A DNA stretch of 64,000 nt from Piscinibacter lacus (GCF_016735685.1 NZ_JAERRA010000002.1:186001-250000); one strand, 5' to 3'; shown: positions 1 to 13,236, counted from the stretch's first letter. Notes: generated from the sequence alone by a model not told the origin. Made by a program: numbers and translations.

Positions 1-1274
1 CGGCGCGGCGCGCGGGCACCGCGCTCGCTGCGGGCCTGGGCGAGCTGGGCCTCCAGCGTCGCCTCGTCCAGGCGCTTGAGGGCGCAGAAGTTCGCGCGCG
101 TCAGCGTGCTCGTTTCGTAGGCGCGCAGCAGGTTGGCGCGTTCGAGCTGGGCGGGGTCGCGCGGCGTCTCCTCGGCCCGGTCGACCGGCGCGCTGCGGAC
201 GCCATCCGGACGCGGGCCGCGGCCCTCGCGGTCCGGACGCGGCAGCGGCGGGCGGGCACCGGCTGCCGCCGGGCGGCGGCCGCCCTCGGCCGGGGGACCG
301 CGTCGCTCGCCCTCGAAACGCGGGCCGCGCGCTGCCCCCTCGGGGCGCGGACCACGCCGATCACCTTCGGGGTGCGGCGGGCGCGGGGCAGCGTCGGCGC
401 GCGGCGGGCGGGAATCACCCTCGGCGCGGGGTGCGCGCGGCGGGTGGGACTCGCCCTCGGCGCGGGGTGCGCGGGGCGGGCCGGCCTCGCCCGCCGGCGG
501 GCCGGCGCGGCGGCTGCCTTCGGGCCGCGGGCCGCGCGGCGGGCGGGCGGGCCGCTCGGCATCGGCGGCATCGGCGGCATCGGGTGCAGCGGGTGCGGCA
601 TCGCCGGCGACGGCCTCGGCGGCGCGGGGTACGCGGCCCGGCGCGGGCGGGCGCTGCTCAGCACGACGGGCGCGGCGGCGCTGCACTTCGGCCGCGGCGG
701 CGTCGCGGTGCTCGGCATCGACCGGACTGGCCGGCTGGCCGTCGAGGTCGATGCGCTCGGGCTGGCTGGCCAGGGCCTTGAGGTAGGCGGTGGCCGTGGT
801 GTGGCGGTGCAGGAAGGCCGACAGGATCTTCCTGCCGAAGACGCCCGGCGCCCGGGCCTGGATGTCGGCCTGGATGCGCAGCTTCAGCGGCCGGGCCTGG
901 CCCGGCGTGAAGACGGCCGGGAAGCGGGTGGCCAGCTCGCTCGCGCAGGCGGCGAGGCTCATGCCAGGCGGGGTGGCTGCGGTTGCGGTTGCGGCTGCGG
1001 TTGCGGTTGCGGCGACTGCATCGGCGGCAGCGGTCTCGGCTGTCGCATCCGCCGGCTCGTCGGCGCCCGCGGCGGCCGGGGCTTGCGCAACCGGGGCGAG
1101 GACCGACTCGGCCGTGGGCGAAGACGCGACCCGCTCGGCCGGCTCCTCAGGCTGCGCCACCGCATCGGCCGGGGCCTCGGGCAGGGCCGCGCCCAGGGGC
1201 TCGGTACGGTCGGCGTCGGCCTGCGGCAGGCTGGGGGACGGGGTCGATTCAGCGGGGGACGAAGAGGGCAGCAC
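1..1274 (-). CDS. ProQ/FinO-domain RNA chaperone, C-terminus cut by window edge
   Basis: Partial gene: the frame stays open to the left edge, so the C-terminus is missing. Read on the minus strand, an Ala/Pro/Glu-rich leader of about 100 residues is followed, from an internal Met at 962, by a ProQ/FinO domain. The domain shows the FP..F...ARPLKLRI block, the R.ILSAFLHRHT segment and the RIDLDGQP loop typical of ProQ. After it come an Arg-rich stretch and a long Pro/Arg/Gly-rich region of imperfect PRAEG / GPRPEG units, probably disordered. ProQ-family proteins bind structured sRNAs and mRNA 3' ends. The GTG at 1274 is the only start I found ahead of the leader and has no clear ribosome site; translation from 962 is possible. 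The gene lies 78 bases downstream of the M16 peptidase gene. Confidence 0.8.
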   Translation of the reverse strand, partial: MLPSSSPAESTPSPSLPQADADRTEPLGAALPEAPADAVAQPEEPAERVASSPTAESVLAPVAQAPAAAGADEPADATAETAAADAVAATATAAATATAATPPGMSLAACASELATRFPAVFTPGQARPLKLRIQADIQARAPGVFGRKILSAFLHRHTTATAYLKALASQPERIDLDGQPASPVDAEHRDAAAAEVQRRRARRAEQRPPAPGRVPRAAEAVAGDAAPAAPDAADAADAERPARPPRGPRPEGSRRAGPPAGEAGPPRAPRAEGESHPPRAPRAEGDSRPPRADAAPRPPHPEGDRRGPRPEGAARGPRFEGERRGPPAEGGRRPAAAGARPPLPRPDREGRGPRPDGVRSAPVDRAEETPRDPAQLERANLLRAYETSTLTRANFCALKRLDEATLEAQLAQARSERGARAPR

Positions 1275-1352
1275 GGCAAAGCCAGGTCGGGGAAAACGGG
1301 GCGATTGTCTCCGCCCGGCCCGCAGCCGCCCGCCGGGGCGGGCGCGGCGGGC

Positions 1353-4115
<2,763 letters not shown>

Positions 4116-4231
4116 GGGCAGAGGCTCGTCAGCAACAGGGCGGGACACCCTGCGATGCGGCAGTCTAGCCAGCGGTTCCCCGCGCGCGGCGCGCGGGGCC
4201 TTGCGCCCCCGGGCCGCAGCCTGTCCACGGA

Positions 4232-4771
4232 TTACTTTTTCGAGGTTTCGGCGTAGCGCGCGATGCCCGAGACGATCTCGGCCTTGGCGGCCTCCGGGCC
4301 TTCCCAGCCCTTGACCTTGACCCACTTGCCGGCTTCGAGGTCCTTGTAGTGCTCGAAGAAGTGCTGGATGGCCTTGAGGCGCATCTGGTTGATGTCTTCC
4401 GGCTTCTGCCAGTGGGTGTAGATCGGCAGGATCTTGTCGATGGGCACGGCCAGCAGCTTGGCGTCGCCACCGGCTTCGTCGTCCATCTGCAGCACGCCGA
4501 TGGCACGGCAGGTGACGACCACGCCCGGGGTCAGCGGGTAGGGCGTGATCACCAGCACATCGACCGGGTCGCCGTCGTCCGACAGGGTCTGCGGCACGTA
4601 ACCGTAGTTGCAGGGGTAGTGCATCGCGGTGGTCATGAAGCGGTCGACGAAGATCGCGCCGGTTTCCTTGTCCACCTCGTACTTGATCGGATCCGCGTTC
4701 ATCGGGATCTCGATGACCACGTTGAACTGCTCGGGCGCCTTGGCGCCGGGGGTCACGTTGTTCAGGCTCAT
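4232..4771 (-). CDS. ppa: inorganic pyrophosphatase (family I, soluble)
   Basis: A 179-residue cytosolic enzyme that hydrolyses pyrophosphate to two phosphates, pulling biosynthetic reactions forward. The family I signature DDGDPVDVL, with its metal-binding aspartates, is present. So are the conserved VIEIP, KYE and FVDRF segments near the N-terminus. Length matches the bacterial hexameric type (about 175 residues). It is divergent from the membrane pyrophosphatase gene across a 205-base gap, so both pyrophosphate-consuming enzymes share one control region. The identification is secure. Confidence 0.97.
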   Translation of the reverse strand: MSLNNVTPGAKAPEQFNVVIEIPMNADPIKYEVDKETGAIFVDRFMTTAMHYPCNYGYVPQTLSDDGDPVDVLVITPYPLTPGVVVTCRAIGVLQMDDEAGGDAKLLAVPIDKILPIYTHWQKPEDINQMRLKAIQHFFEHYKDLEAGKWVKVKGWEGPEAAKAEIVSGIARYAETSKK

Positions 4772-4867
4772 GCGGGCTCGTTGATGTGTGGGGAAAGGGA
4801 ATCGCTAGGGGTTCCTGCTGATTTTAGGGGCCGGGCTTGCGTCGATCTGACCCAGGGCCGACCCGCG

Positions 4868-4896
4868 TTGTCCATCCCCAGGGTGTCCCCTACATT
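4868..4896 (+). promoter_or_regulatory. possible sigma-70 promoter for hppA
   Basis: TTGTCC (4868-4873) and TACATT (4891-4896) are separated by 17 bases and sit about 80 bases ahead of the hppA start, in the divergent ppa/hppA gap. Each hexamer matches the consensus at four of six positions, so this is only a reasonable candidate. The hppA ribosome site AGGAG is at 4964-4968. Confidence 0.35.
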
Positions 4897-4976
4897 GATT
4901 CGCGACCCCTGCGCGGGCCTGCGGCCTGCGGTGCGGCGCGTCACACCACATCGACAACGAGGCAGGAGACTTCTTC

Positions 4977-7163
<2,187 letters not shown>

Positions 7164-7228
7164 GCCCCGGGCGGGCCGGCCAGGCAGCCGCCCGCCCACG
7201 CCCACCACCCGGCCGCGTGCCGGGCCCC

Positions 7229-7275
7229 ACGGCGGATTCGCCGGCCCCGAGATGGCCGCCGAATCCGCCGTTTTT
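7229..7275 (+). terminator. rho-independent terminator after hppA
   Basis: A perfect 12-base stem (7229-7240 pairing with 7260-7271) encloses a 19-base loop that can itself pair through GGCC, and five T follow (7271-7275). It lies 65 bases past the hppA stop and separates hppA from the flagellar genes. Confidence 0.85.
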
Positions 7276-7391
7276 CATGGCATGCCCGGGGCGGCAGCGG
7301 CCGAAGAATCACCTCACCGCGTTCCTGCGACGCGTTCTCCGCCGGCAGCCCGAGCCACCGGCGCACCACGTGACCCCTTAGGAGTGCTGCC

Positions 7392-8213
7392 GTGCCCCAG
7401 ACCATCAACACCAACACGATGTCGCTCAATGCGCAACGCAATCTGAACGGATCGCAGTCGACGCTCGCCACCTCGATGCAGCGCCTGTCCTCCGGCATGC
7501 GGGTCAACAGCGCCAAGGACGACGCCGCCGGTCTGGCCATCGCGGAGCGCATGAATGCCCAGGTGCGCGGCATGAACGTGGCGATGCGCAATGCCAACGA
7601 CGGCATCTCGCTGTTCCAGACGGCCGAAGGCGCGATGGGCAAGATCGGCGAGAACCTACAGCGCATCCGCGAACTGGCCGTGCAGTCGGCCAATGGCTCG
7701 ATCAGCGATGCCGACCGCACCAACCTGCAATCGGAAGCCGACCAGCTCGTCGAGGAAATCGCCCGGGTGGCCGACAACGCCAAGTTCAACGGCATCAACC
7801 TGCTTGACGGCAGCTTCACCAGCACCGACTTCCAGATCGGCGCCGACGGCACCGACACCCTGACCGCCGCGACCAATTTCGACATGACCGCGCTGACCGC
7901 CTATGCCGCAGCCGACATCAGCACCGCCGCCGCCGCCAGCGCGGTGATCGCCGACCTCGATGCCGACCTCGACATCGTCAACACCGCACGGGCCGAATCG
8001 GGCGCCGTCCAGAGCCGCTTCGAGGCGGTGATCTCGCAGCTCCAGGTCAGCGTGGAAACCACCTCGGCCGCCCGCGGCCGGATCATGGATGCCGACTTCG
8101 CCGCCGAGACCGCCAACCTGTCGAAGGCGCAGATCCTCCAGCAGGCCGGCACCGCCATGGTCGCCCAGGCCAACCAGTTGCCGCAGCAGGTGCTGAAGCT
8201 GCTGCAGGGCTGA
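7392..8213 (+). CDS. fliC: flagellin
   Basis: A 273-residue flagellin, the filament subunit exported by the flagellar type III apparatus. The N-terminal D0/D1 helices ([14 protein letters not shown], then [22 protein letters not shown]) and the C-terminal D1/D0 block ([19 protein letters not shown] to the end) are fully conserved. The central variable D2/D3 domains are essentially absent, which makes a minimal flagellin. The start is GTG at 7392, chosen from the AGGAG at 7380-7384 and the family N-terminus. I did not find a convincing sigma-28 site directly upstream. The next gene encodes the filament cap. Confidence 0.97.
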   Translation: MPQTINTNTMSLNAQRNLNGSQSTLATSMQRLSSGMRVNSAKDDAAGLAIAERMNAQVRGMNVAMRNANDGISLFQTAEGAMGKIGENLQRIRELAVQSANGSISDADRTNLQSEADQLVEEIARVADNAKFNGINLLDGSFTSTDFQIGADGTDTLTAATNFDMTALTAYAAADISTAAAASAVIADLDADLDIVNTARAESGAVQSRFEAVISQLQVSVETTSAARGRIMDADFAAETANLSKAQILQQAGTAMVAQANQLPQQVLKLLQG

Positions 8214-8258
8214 AGCCGCAGCGCGCCCCGCGCGCGACCCGCCCTCCTGACCCCACCG

Positions 8259-8298
8259 GGCCCGGCCCGCTGGCCGCATGCGGCCGGCGCGCCGGGCC
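8259..8298 (+). other. GC-rich branched hairpin between fliC and fliD
   Basis: GGCCCGGC (8259-8266) pairs with GCCGGGCC (8291-8298), enclosing a 14-base perfect palindrome at 8272-8285. There is no T run, so it is not a standard terminator. It could slow polymerase or protect the 3' end of the abundant fliC message. It ends just before the fliD promoter. Confidence 0.5.
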
Positions 8299-8303
8299 TG
8301 GTC

Positions 8304-8330
8304 TCAAGTTGGCGCCGATGCCGCCGATGC
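8304..8330 (+). promoter_or_regulatory. sigma-28 (FliA) promoter for fliD
   Basis: TCAAGTTG (8304-8311), an 11-base spacer and GCCGATGC (8323-8330) match the flagellar sigma-28 pattern TAAAGTTT-N11-GCCGATAA closely, including the spacing. The site is 29 bases ahead of the fliD start. Confidence 0.75.
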
Positions 8331-8358
8331 CCCAGCGACACCCCCGAGGATTTCCACC

Positions 8359-9747
8359 ATGGCGACCGTCTCCTCCACCGGCCTGGGCAGCGGGCTCGAC
8401 GTCAGTTCCATCGTCAGCCAGCTCGTCGCGATCGAGCGCCAGCCCATTGCCCAGTTGCAGACTGCGGCCAAGGGCATCCAGACCAAGATCTCGGCCTATG
8501 GTCAGGTCAACAGCCTGATGAGCACGCTGCGCGAGGCCTCGGCCAAGCTGGCCGGCGCCGGCCTGTGGGCGCAGAGCAGCGCCAGCAGCGACAGCACGGC
8601 TGTCAAGGTCAGTGGCAGCGGCAGCGCGGCGGCTGGCAGCTACACCGTCAGCGTGCAGCAGCTTGCGCGGGCGCACAGCCTGGCCTCGCCGGCCCAGGCC
8701 AGCGCCGAGGCGGTGATGGGCAGCGGCCAGCTCGCCCTGACCGTCGGCGGCAACACGACCACGCTTGATTTCAGCGAGGCCGACACCACGCTGGCCGACA
8801 TCCGCGACGCCATCAACGCCAGCGCAGCCGGCGTGAATGCCGCCATCGTCAGCGACGTGAACGGCGCGCGCCTGACCCTGACCAGCCGCAGCAGCGGCCT
8901 GGCCCAGGCCATGACGATCGGCGCCAGCGACCTGTCCGGCGGCGCCGCCAGCGGTGCCTTCGCCAGCCTGGGCTACCCCGGCGGCATGAGCCAGACCCAG
9001 GCCGCCGCCAATGCCCTGGCCACCGTCAACGGCCTGGCGGTGGAATCGGCCGGCAACCAGCTCGACGGCGCCATCCCCGGCCTGAGCCTGAACCTGCAGG
9101 CCCTCACCAGCACGCCGGCCGAGATCAGCGTCAGCAGCGACAGCGGCGGCCAGAAGGCCGCGGTGCAGGCCTTTGCCGACGCCTACAACGCCCTGAACAA
9201 CTACCTGCGCACGCAGACCCGCTACGACGAAGGCACCAGCACTGCCGGCACCCTGCAGGGCGACAGCACGGCCGTGAGCCTGCTCGGCCGCATGCGCAGC
9301 ATGCTGCGCGAAAGCAGCAGCGCCTCGGCCAGCTTCAGCCGCTTCGCCGACCTGGGCTTCGATGTGCAGAAGGACGGCACGGTCAAGATCGACAGTGCCA
9401 AGCTCGACACCGCCCTGGCCCAGCCGGCCGAGCTGGCCAAGCTCTTCGGCGCCAGCGGCACGGCCGGCGACAGCAGCAGCCAAGGCCTGGCCCTGAGGCT
9501 GCGCAACCTGGCCGACAGCCTGACCGGCTTCGACGGCCTGCTCAGCAGCCGCAGCGAAGGCCTGCGCGCCCGCCTGGACCGCAACGGCGACGAGCAGGAG
9601 CGGCTGGAGAACCGCGTCAGCCAGGTGCAGGCGCGGCTGCTGCGCCAGTACCAGGCGCTCGATGCCAGCATGAGCCAGCTCAGCGGCCTGTCGAGCTATG
9701 TGACCCAGCAGCTCAACATGCTCAACAGCAGCAGCAACAAGGCCTGA
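8359..9747 (+). CDS. fliD: flagellar filament cap protein (hook-associated protein 2)
   Basis: A 462-residue FliD, which forms the pentameric cap that folds flagellin at the filament tip. The N-terminal block STGLGSGLDVSSIVSQLVAIE is the FliD_N hallmark, and FliD_C lies between about residues 240 and 440. The C-terminus ends in a helical segment with the LDASMSQLSGLSSYVTQQL pattern shared by caps and flagellins. The ATG at 8359 is preceded by GAGGA; an in-frame upstream Met at 8278 falls inside the promoter region and is rejected. The central part is rich in Ser, Ala and Gly. Confidence 0.95.
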   Translation: MATVSSTGLGSGLDVSSIVSQLVAIERQPIAQLQTAAKGIQTKISAYGQVNSLMSTLREASAKLAGAGLWAQSSASSDSTAVKVSGSGSAAAGSYTVSVQQLARAHSLASPAQASAEAVMGSGQLALTVGGNTTTLDFSEADTTLADIRDAINASAAGVNAAIVSDVNGARLTLTSRSSGLAQAMTIGASDLSGGAASGAFASLGYPGGMSQTQAAANALATVNGLAVESAGNQLDGAIPGLSLNLQALTSTPAEISVSSDSGGQKAAVQAFADAYNALNNYLRTQTRYDEGTSTAGTLQGDSTAVSLLGRMRSMLRESSSASASFSRFADLGFDVQKDGTVKIDSAKLDTALAQPAELAKLFGASGTAGDSSSQGLALRLRNLADSLTGFDGLLSSRSEGLRARLDRNGDEQERLENRVSQVQARLLRQYQALDASMSQLSGLSSYVTQQLNMLNSSSNKA

Positions 9748-9821
9748 TCCGGTGGCCGGCGCAGCGCCCGGCATCGTGCCGACAGCCCCTGCGCGGCCCC
9801 GCAATTCGGGCTTTCGGCCGC

Positions 9822-9849
9822 TCAAGCCGGAGCATCCCGGCACCGATAA
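9822..9849 (+). promoter_or_regulatory. sigma-28 (FliA) promoter for fliS-fliT
   Basis: TCAAGCCG (9822-9829), a 12-base spacer and ACCGATAA (9842-9849). The -10 element matches seven of eight consensus positions and the -35 element keeps the TCAAG core. It lies 42 bases ahead of fliS, in the 144-base fliD-fliS gap. Confidence 0.65.
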
Positions 9850-9891
9850 ACAGCCATCGGCCCCGCGGCCCTGACCCCCCGCCCCCACGCC

Positions 9892-10329
9892 ATGCACGCC
9901 TTTGCCAGCCCCTTCGCCCCGCGCCGCAGCAGCGGCCTTGCCAATGCCTACCGCCAGGTCGGGGTCGAGACCGAAGTCGACGCCGCCAACCCGCACCAGC
10001 TCATCACCATGCTCTACGGGGGCCTGGTCGACAGCATCCAGCGCGCCCGGGGGGCCATGCGCCAGGGCGAGATCGCCGACAAGGGTGCCGCGCTGACCCG
10101 CGCGATCCGCATCCTCGAAGAAGGCCTGCGCAGCGCCCTGGACCGGTCGGCCGGCGGTGCGCTGGCCGAGCAGCTCGACGGGCTCTACAGCTACCTGGCC
10201 CATCGCCTGCTGGAAGCCAATCTGCGCAATGACGAGGCCATGCTCGACGAATGCCTGCGCCTGGTCCAGCCGCTGCGCGAGGCCTGGGCCGCCATCGGCC
10301 CGCAGGTCCTGGGCCAACCCGGCCGCTGA
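9892..10329 (+). CDS. fliS: flagellin export chaperone FliS
   Basis: A 145-residue helical cytoplasmic chaperone that holds flagellin unfolded before export by binding its C-terminal D0 helix. The conserved AYRQVGVETEV start, the NPHQLITMLYGGL segment and the four-helix pattern ending with REAWAAI are typical. The first 15 residues are a loose, family-variable extension. It lies 4 bases upstream of fliT, so the two are translationally linked. Confidence 0.93.
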   Translation: MHAFASPFAPRRSSGLANAYRQVGVETEVDAANPHQLITMLYGGLVDSIQRARGAMRQGEIADKGAALTRAIRILEEGLRSALDRSAGGALAEQLDGLYSYLAHRLLEANLRNDEAMLDECLRLVQPLREAWAAIGPQVLGQPGR

Positions 10330-10333
10330 AGCC

Positions 10334-10681
10334 ATGCACCGAACCGCCGCCGAACCCCGCGCCACGGAGCCCGCCGCCATGCCCCCCACCCCCCTGCTGC
10401 CCTACTACCAGGCCCTGGAGAAAGCCAGCCAGCGCATGCTGGCCGCCGCCCGCGATGGCGACTGGGACGGCGTCGTCCGCCTCGAAGGCGCGTGCGGCCT
10501 GCTGATCTCGCAGCTCAAGCATGCCGCCAACCGCAGCGACCTGGGCCGCGAGGAACGCCAGCTCAAGCACCGCATCATGCAGCGCATCCTCATCAACGAT
10601 GCCCAGATCCGCAGCCTGGCCGAACCCTGGCTCGACGACCTGAATGCCAGCCTCGGCGGCCGCCCGGCGCTCATGCACTGA
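10334..10681 (+). CDS. fliT: FliT-like flagellar chaperone
   Basis: A 115-residue mostly helical protein directly after fliS. Its pattern (YYQALEKASQRMLAAARDGDWDGVVRLE at the start, then KHRIMQRILINDAQIRSLAEPWLDDL) fits FliT, the chaperone of the cap protein FliD, which in enterobacteria also inhibits FlhDC. A second start at 10379 would give 100 residues and fits the family equally well. FliT sequences are poorly conserved, so the call rests as much on position as on sequence. Confidence 0.78.
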   Translation: MHRTAAEPRATEPAAMPPTPLLPYYQALEKASQRMLAAARDGDWDGVVRLEGACGLLISQLKHAANRSDLGREERQLKHRIMQRILINDAQIRSLAEPWLDDLNASLGGRPALMH

Positions 10682-10705
10682 GCCTGCACGGGCACCTGGC
10701 TCCGC

Positions 10706-11335
10706 CTACACCAGCCCGTTGCGAATGGCGTAGACCGTCAGCTCGGAGTTGTTCGACAGGCCCAGCTTCTCCAGCACCCGCGCGCGGTAGACGCTGACGG
10801 TCTTGGGGCTGAGCGTCAGCTCCTGCGCGATGTCCGACAGACGCTTGCCGCTGGCGATCAGGGTCAGGGTCTGGAGCTCGCGGTCGGACAGGCGCTCGTG
10901 CAGCACCTCGGCCTGGGGCTGGCTCAGGCTTTCGGCCAGCATCTGCGCGATCTCGGGGGTGATGTACTTGCGGCCCTGGGCGACGATGCGCACCGCCTCG
11001 ACGAGCTGGGCGGTGTCGCTGCCCTTGTTCACATAGCCGTGCGCGCCGGCCTTGAGCGCACGGATGGCGTACTGGTCCTCGGGGTACATGCTGACCACGA
11101 GCACGCGCACCGGGCTGCCTTCGTCCTTGAGCACATGCATCACGTCCAGGCCGCTGCGGCCGGGCAGGTTGATGTCGAGCACCAGCACGTCGCAACGGGT
11201 GTCGCGCATCAGGCTGCGCAGCTCGCCGTAGTCGCCGGCCTCGCCGACGACTTCGATGTCGGGCGCGTCGGTCAGGGTGTCGCGGATGCCACGCCGGATG
11301 AGCGCGTGGTCGTCGCAGAGAATGACGCGGATCAA
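10706..11335 (-). CDS. NarL/FixJ-type response regulator
   Basis: A 209-residue two-domain regulator. The receiver domain has the acidic pair DD at residues 8-9 and the phospho-acceptor Asp54 in VLDINLPG. A LuxR-type helix-turn-helix follows at about residues 145-205 (LSDRELQTLTLIASGKRLSDIA). The start appears to be TTG at 11335, overlapping the TGA of the upstream kinase gene; the family N-terminus (IRVILCDDHA) supports it. The overlap implies translational coupling with the kinase and makes them a cognate pair. The target genes are unknown; the flagellar neighbourhood suggests motility or surface behaviour, which is inference. Confidence 0.92.
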   Translation of the reverse strand: MIRVILCDDHALIRRGIRDTLTDAPDIEVVGEAGDYGELRSLMRDTRCDVLVLDINLPGRSGLDVMHVLKDEGSPVRVLVVSMYPEDQYAIRALKAGAHGYVNKGSDTAQLVEAVRIVAQGRKYITPEIAQMLAESLSQPQAEVLHERLSDRELQTLTLIASGKRLSDIAQELTLSPKTVSVYRARVLEKLGLSNNSELTVYAIRNGLV

Positions 11336-12489
11336 GGATCGACTCCCCAGGTGGTCGGATCGTCGGCATTGCGGTCGCCGCCCTCGGGTTCATCCTGGGG
11401 CGGCCGGCCGTCCATGGGCAGGGACAGGATCAGGCTGGTGCCGCGCTCGCCGCTGCTCAGGTCGACCCAGCCACCCACGGTGGCCGCGCGCTCGCGCAGG
11501 CCGCGCAGGCCGAAGCTGCGCGCCTTGGCCAGGTCCTGCACGGTCAGGCCGCGGCCGTCGTCGCTGACTTCCAGCGAAAGCACGCCGGCGGCCAGGGTCA
11601 GGTCCAGCTTCACGCGGCGGGCCTGGGCATGCTTGCTGACATTGGTCAGCGCCTCCTGCGCGGTGCGGTAGGCGATCAGGGCCAGGCCCGGCGGCAGGGC
11701 CGGCAGCTCGGCCGGGCTGTGGCTGAAGCGCGTCTCCAGGCCGCTGCGCTTCTCGAAGCGCTGGGTCATCCATTGCAGGGCGGCAACCAGGCCTTGCTCC
11801 AGGATGGCCGGCCGCAGGTTGTGCATGATGCGCTGGCTGGCCTCGATGGCATGGGTGACGGTGTCCAGCGCCTCGCGCGCCCGCTGGCCGACGGCGGGCA
11901 CGCCGCTGTGGCGCTCGATCCAGGCCAGGTCGAACTTGAGGGCGGTGAGCGAGCCGCCGACATCGTCATGGATCTCGCGCGCGATGGCCGCCCGCTCCGC
12001 CTCGACGCTGGCCTGCAAGTGCTGGGTCAGCTCACGCAGCCGGGTCTCGCTGGCGGCCAGGGCCTCGCGGGCGGCGCGCTGGTCGCGGCGGCTGCGCGCG
12101 GCCTCCACCGCATGCTGCAGGGCGGGCACCAGGCGCACGAGGTTCTGCTTGAGCAGGTAGTCGCTGGCGCCGCGGCGCATGGCCTGCACGGCCATGTCCT
12201 CACCGATGGTGCCGGAGATCAGCACGAAGGGGAGCAGCGGGTCGTGGCCGCGCACGATCTCCAGGGCCTGCAGGCCCGAGAAGCCCGGCAGGGCGAAATC
12301 GGAGACGACCAGGTCCCAGGACTGCGCGAGGGTGGCGCGCAGCTCGGCCTCGGTCTCGATGCGGCGGACCTCGGCCTCCAGCCCGCCGGCGCGCAGATGG
12401 GCCAGCAGGATCTCGTGGTCGAAGGCCGAATCTTCGAGATGCAGCAGGCGCAACGGGCGGTGGGGGGACTTGAGGTCGGCGGCGGGCAT
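11332..12489 (-). CDS. hybrid histidine kinase: receiver domain plus HisKA_3 and ATPase
   Basis: A 385-residue soluble kinase with no membrane segment. Domains in order: a receiver with Asp64 in VVSDFALPGF (residues 13-130), a coiled-coil linker, a HisKA_3 dimerisation domain with His174 in REIHDDVGG, and a HATPase domain with NVSKHAQA and DDGRGL motifs. A receiver at the N-terminus means the kinase itself is probably switched by another phosphodonor, for example CheA or an unlinked kinase. The ATG at 12489 starts just before the receiver; the longer upstream frame is Arg/Pro-rich and looks non-coding. It is cotranscribed with the downstream NarL-type regulator. Confidence 0.9.
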   Translation of the reverse strand: MPAADLKSPHRPLRLLHLEDSAFDHEILLAHLRAGGLEAEVRRIETEAELRATLAQSWDLVVSDFALPGFSGLQALEIVRGHDPLLPFVLISGTIGEDMAVQAMRRGASDYLLKQNLVRLVPALQHAVEAARSRRDQRAAREALAASETRLRELTQHLQASVEAERAAIAREIHDDVGGSLTALKFDLAWIERHSGVPAVGQRAREALDTVTHAIEASQRIMHNLRPAILEQGLVAALQWMTQRFEKRSGLETRFSHSPAELPALPPGLALIAYRTAQEALTNVSKHAQARRVKLDLTLAAGVLSLEVSDDGRGLTVQDLAKARSFGLRGLRERAATVGGWVDLSSGERGTSLILSLPMDGRPPQDEPEGGDRNADDPTTWGVDP

Positions 12490-12794
12490 GGTCGGGGCGG
12501 CTGCACAGGCAGGAGCGCAAGGCCTGGCGCGAAGTGTGCCCCAGGGCTGGGCGGCCCCGGCTCTTGCGCCACCGGGGGCGGCCGACGGGCCGCAGCGGGC
12601 CGTCAAGGGCCGGACGACAGGCGGAAAACAGCGCGGCTTTCCGGCGCATCTTCGGCGCACCGGCCCGGGGGGTCGAGGCGAAGAATGACCCTGAAGCGCA
12701 GCGGACCCTGCGCGGCCCCGAGGGCCGCCCCCGCCGCTGTGTCCGCCTCCCCGCTGCCGCGCAGCGGCCCCGATTCCGAACCCGCATCCGCGCC
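12490..12794. other. 305-base divergent control region between the kinase gene and the cheZ-like gene
   Basis: No gene recognised. It must hold promoters for both directions. A weak sigma-28-like match on the + strand (TCAAGGGC at 12603-12610, 10-base spacer, GCGGAAAA at 12621-12628) lies 167 bases ahead of the cheZ-like start and is less convincing than the three other flagellar promoters nearby. Confidence 0.4.
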
Positions 12795-13226
12795 ATGCCG
12801 AGTTCCCCCGATCCCACCGTCGAGCTGCCGGTGCTCGCCGTGGCCGAGCTGCAGGACCACCTGCTCGCCGTCGGCCACGACCTCGACCGCTTGCAGACCC
12901 TGCTGAGCGAGAGCTGCGCCCTGCTGCTGAGCGGCTTCGACGCGGCCCACCGCGCCCTCGACAGCGTCGACCCCAGCCGCTCGCCGACGGCGGTGCAGGC
13001 CCTGCGCGAGACGCTGACCGACAGCGTCGTCGCCCTGCAGTTCGAGGACATGGCCAGCCAGCTCCTGCGTCACACGCAACAGCGGGTGCGCAACTGCGCC
13101 GACCAGCTCGCCGCCCGCGCCTTCGGGGCCGACGAGGACGGCGAAGCCGCCATCACCCCCGCGCCGCAGCGACCGAACCCGGTCACGCAGGACGAGATGG
13201 ACGCCGGCTCGGTCGAGCTGTTCTGA
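12795..13226 (+). CDS. small CheZ-like protein, putative CheY-P phosphatase
   Basis: A 143-residue helical protein whose family I cannot name with certainty. A central helix reads LQFEDMASQLL, with Asp85 and Gln89 in the D-x3-Q spacing of the CheZ catalytic motif (DLTGQ in E. coli). The C-terminus ends TQDEMDAGSVELF after a Pro-rich linker, resembling the CheY-docking tail of CheZ, which ends in a similar acidic-hydrophobic peptide with terminal Phe. It is about 70 residues shorter than CheZ. It lies directly upstream of cheY and cheA. A role as CheY-phosphate phosphatase is inference. The alternative is an uncharacterised chemotaxis accessory protein. Confidence 0.65.
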   Translation: MPSSPDPTVELPVLAVAELQDHLLAVGHDLDRLQTLLSESCALLLSGFDAAHRALDSVDPSRSPTAVQALRETLTDSVVALQFEDMASQLLRHTQQRVRNCADQLAARAFGADEDGEAAITPAPQRPNPVTQDEMDAGSVELF

Positions 13227-13236
13227 GCCCGCGTCC

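Noticed and set aside
977..1012. TGCGGT/TGCGGC hexamer tract as a CRISPR or mobile repeat
   Set aside because: It is a short in-frame Ala/Thr coding tract inside the proQ-like gene, without spacers.
4178..4198. Hairpin CCCCGCGC/GCGCGGGG between ppa and the M16 gene as a terminator
   Set aside because: No T run on either strand, and both genes read in the same direction with a short gap; too GC-generic to claim.
8083..10389. A 768-codon minus-strand frame across fliD and fliS
   Set aside because: Crosses several genuine flagellar genes and their promoters, and has no recognisable domain.
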